DNA from: Circinella umbellata
Taxonomy: Eukaryota; Mucoromycota; Mucoromycetes; Mucorales; Lichtheimiaceae
Length of the DNA stretch: 64,000 nt
Direction of reading: 5' to 3'
Assembly (NCBI GenBank): GCA_025093555.1
Contig: JAIWNF010000047.1
Location: forward strand, 124,001-188,000
The notes beneath the pieces are model-generated. The model did no database searches. It saw only the letters and a program-made list of their open reading frames with translations, and was not told where the DNA came from. This document shows positions 60,945-64,000 of the stretch, one piece after another; positions within the stretch are counted from its first letter, which is position 1, and every line of letters starts with the position of its first letter. The translations under genes and the position numbers were made by a program.

Positions 60945-63900
60945 GAGTAGATAACAATATAAAAATGTGTCACTTTTGTATCGCTATTTATCATTGTATA
61001 CGAAGAAATTTAAAAAAAATAAAGAAGATACTGTATGCTTCGTTTTTTTTTATATGCATAAATTTGCTTTTTTGACGTTGACAGTGTTCGACTTACAATA
61101 AAATTAAACAGCCTCTGTTATACGAAATTATTTAAATTGGACTTTACGTATTAATTTATTATTTTATATACATAATGTCGTTGTACGTATGATACGTATT
61201 CCATCTAATTAACTGTGGATTACTCTAAAGCGCCAGCAGAAGTTACGTATTAGTCGCAATTGAACCGATAGCTACATGCGAAATTGTACGTATGATTCAT
61301 ATTTTGCGAAAAATGAATTAGAAATGTCTTGACTCGATTGAAAAAGAATTACATTGTGAGTCTGTTAGTAATGCGCATGTATTCATTAACATTAGAAAAT
61401 TTCTATTACGTAATATGTACAGTTGTATTTAAATACTTTAAGAAGATTAGTGCGTAAAGTAGGTCTATTATTGATAAAATAATTTAGTGTCGGTTGGATC
61501 ATAACCAAGGATAATGTATGCTTGCTAGTTATTACGTATGTATGAAAAAATAAATAAAAGAGTTCTATTTTGAGATAGAAAGCTCATCATTATTTACAGT
61601 AATTTTCTGTATAATAAGCTTTCATTTGTCAAATAATAATAGTACTGTAGTAATAAAACTGTAATAACAAAGTATCATGATCTAGCTTATACATACGAAA
61701 GCTAAATTTCCATTTGTTCAACAGGGGTAATGGTCGCTTTTGAATCTGTGTTAGTACTTCATATACACAAAAAACGTTGAATTATTATATTGTATTCCAA
61801 TAATAATTATTAATACAGTAAGTCTATCAGTGGTTGATTTAACAAAGGGCTCAAATGTTCCATTATTGTGATTATTGAAGTAAGAATAGTTGAAAGAAAA
61901 AATACAAAAGGAGTGATGTATCCAAACTGTGTTCTATACTCCTCCCTCGCCTGTATTTTAAACAAAAATAAGGATACGTAATTACGTGTAACCGTCAGAT
62001 AATAACTGCTGTCATGTTACAATATACTGTACCTATATATGCAAGTTAAATATTATGAAAAGTGAAGAAAACGACATAACTTTAAAATATTTCTTTTCTT
62101 AAAGAAAAAACAGAGTACATATATAAAAGCAAGAAAAAAAGCATTGGTTTTACCTTAAATCATGCGTAGCCTCATATGCATTTGAATGGACCTACAAAAG
62201 TTATCTCTCTAACAACTATTATATATGATACGTCATAGTGACATTTGATCCCTTTTCTGTATATATGCCCTTATACCTGCAAGCCCCGAGCTGCTTTTAA
62301 TTATCGTGATGTTACGTATTAATGATATTGTTCAATGCACAGGAAGAGAACCAACTATCAATCTCTGGGCAAAATGTGCTCTCAATCAGATATAAGATGA
62401 ATAAATAATAATGCATATTATGCTCTCTTTTTGTTATTGTTTAATTTGATGCAATTGCGCCATGACTTTATTTATGTATATTAAGTTTGCTTTTTCAAAG
62501 GTATTGTTATGTATTATTATTATTTAAAAAAAGAGGTGTCTCGAATAATTTTATTATATACTTCTTGGTTGATTACAATTTTGCCCCTAGTAGTCATAAC
62601 AGGGTATTGTGCTTTGTACTATATAGGATTTAATGTTCATTTCTATGAGACATCAAATTCGCTGAAAATTTGTGGTTTTTATTTATTGTCTTCCATAATC
62701 TACGTCTCTAGTAAGATATATTGATTGAGACGGGACAAAAAAGAAATCAGAAAATAAAAAACCCCATCGGGAGATAGTGAAAATGGCGTGGAAAACAAGT
62801 ATATACTGAAATAAAACTGTTACATAACAGTTTGCTGGCGACAATATATATTTGTGCTAAATATAATCATAAGATGCATGTTACATTTCATGATCTACGT
62901 CTTACATATTAGTTTTGCTGCTATTATCGTTGTTGCTTGAAATCATACGAGTTTCCAAAAATAAAAATTAGCCTGTTTCTCAAAATGATAATACGATATT
63001 ATGTAGTTTGTATATATACGACAAAGTAGTATGCTGTTGTTGCTTCTTTGTTTTGCCTAAGAAACTTTTTCCGTAATGTCTGAGATGACATAAATAATAA
63101 TCACGGAGTAAAAAAGAAAAATACAAAACTTTTTTATCCCTTCGAGTCCTATATAAAAGTTGGCAAATTTATACTTTGTTATGTATTACCTGCACCCCTG
63201 AAATATGCAAATTACGTTGAGAATGGGTTCATAATCACTTCACCAATTGGTACACCGCTAAGAATTTTGCAATATGTATACATTAGCTGTTAATTTCTTT
63301 TCCTATAACACTTTTCTTGTAATAAAACTCGCTGCTGCTGTTATCGGTCCGTGTGAATCTCTTACTAACAAACATAAAAATATCATCTTTTATTTTTTTT
63401 TCTCATCCGAGGATGTTAATGTATACTCAAACTACTTTTGTAATGAGGTGTAACAGAAAGTTCATTACGGCGCGTCTATATATTGGTAAAAACAAGTACT
63501 ACCCTTAAAATTGTTACATATACAAAAGCATATATGTGTTGATTATTATAACAATAAAAAGTATTGTGTGTTGTTCCGAAATGTTCTATACTCTTTTTTT
63601 CCTACTAATAAAATCATAAATGAGCTGTTTTATCAGTATTATCTAATATCATTACTCTGCATATCGCATAGTTTTAAGCTCTGGCGCAATGTATTTTTTT
63701 TCTTTTAACCGCATACATTCCTGGCGTTGTTTTCTATGAAATCTTAATCTTACATCGTACATATCTTCTCTTTTCGATGAGTAACTTCTTTTTGTTTCAA
63801 AAAACATAGATATAATATATACAAAAAAAGATGCATCAAAAGTGATTTTCTAGAAATGCAGACTTTTCGACGTAGGCTGATTAGATGATGATGGCATGAA

Positions 63901-64000
63901 TACAATAATTTTTTTATTTGTTCAATTTCTATTAAAGTTGTACTGCTGTATTAGTAAGTTAGAAGCATACAATACAATGTTTTTATTGTTGTGGTTATTG
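60945..64000. other. Gene-free stretch to the window end
   Basis: AATAAAGAAG at about 61019 is a likely poly(A) signal for the repeat-precursor gene. Beyond it the DNA is AT-rich with many ACGTA words and no convincing ORF. A 71-codon hydrophobic plus frame (62509-62724) is the longest, without splice or family support. Confidence 0.55.

Noticed and set aside
62509..62724. 71-codon hydrophobic plus-strand ORF
   Set aside because: Short, composition expected from AT-rich DNA, no upstream promoter or homologue evident.

Overview
The window is nuclear DNA of a filamentous fungus, most likely an early-diverging Mucoromycota member (Mucorales-like). It is AT-rich, with short GT-AG introns (about 55-120 bp) in nearly every gene, many homopolymer and TA runs, and typical fungal housekeeping genes. 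Splice models were built by hand: each junction keeps the reading frame and rebuilds family-typical protein sequence. No rRNA, tRNA, CRISPR or prokaryotic feature was seen.

Layout. 1-1972 (+): 3' part of a kinase-like gene with an HGN instead of HRD loop. 2558-7510 (-): HECT ubiquitin ligase HUL5/UBE3C. 8148-12258 (+): gamma-tubulin complex protein 5, divergent from HUL5. 12394-12846 (-): GNAT acetyltransferase. About 12.9-16.2 kb: gene-free. About 16.2-20.8 kb (-): an unrecognised, less AT-rich block with exon-like segments, a tandemly duplicated intron/exon unit and an unknown 685-codon ORF with an internal duplication; three about 215-bp tandem repeats lie just upstream. 21.3-26.1 kb: gene-free. 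26099-28752 (+): nuclear poly(A) polymerase. 29062-32793 (-): a RING/coiled-coil/WD40 protein that matches COP1. 34297-35984 (+): secreted PLC-like phosphodiesterase-fold protein.

36.17-46.72 kb is a transposon nest. Two internally deleted Tc1/IS630-like relics face each other as inverted repeats. Between them lie a 5.48-kb Plavaka/Tnp2-like element (perfect 21-bp terminal inverted repeats, transposase on - with two apparent frameshifts, divergent AT-hook gene on +) and a decayed PIF/Harbinger transposase.

47042-48803 (+): GT15 alpha-mannosyltransferase. 49174-50577 (+): secreted pepsin-like protease. 51878-52963: pogo/Tigger-like non-autonomous element. 54107-57000 (+): oligopeptide transporter. 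59595-60944 (+): secreted repeat protein whose ten repeats each carry a Lys-Arg site, a candidate Kex2-processed repeat peptide precursor. 60.9-64 kb: gene-free.

Functional themes: ubiquitin ligation (HUL5, COP1), the secretory pathway (GT15, protease, PLC-like protein, repeat precursor), peptide uptake (OPT), and core nuclear and cytoskeletal functions (PAP1, GCP5). The least explained parts are the 16-21 kb block, the repeat precursor at 59.6 kb and the transposon nest.
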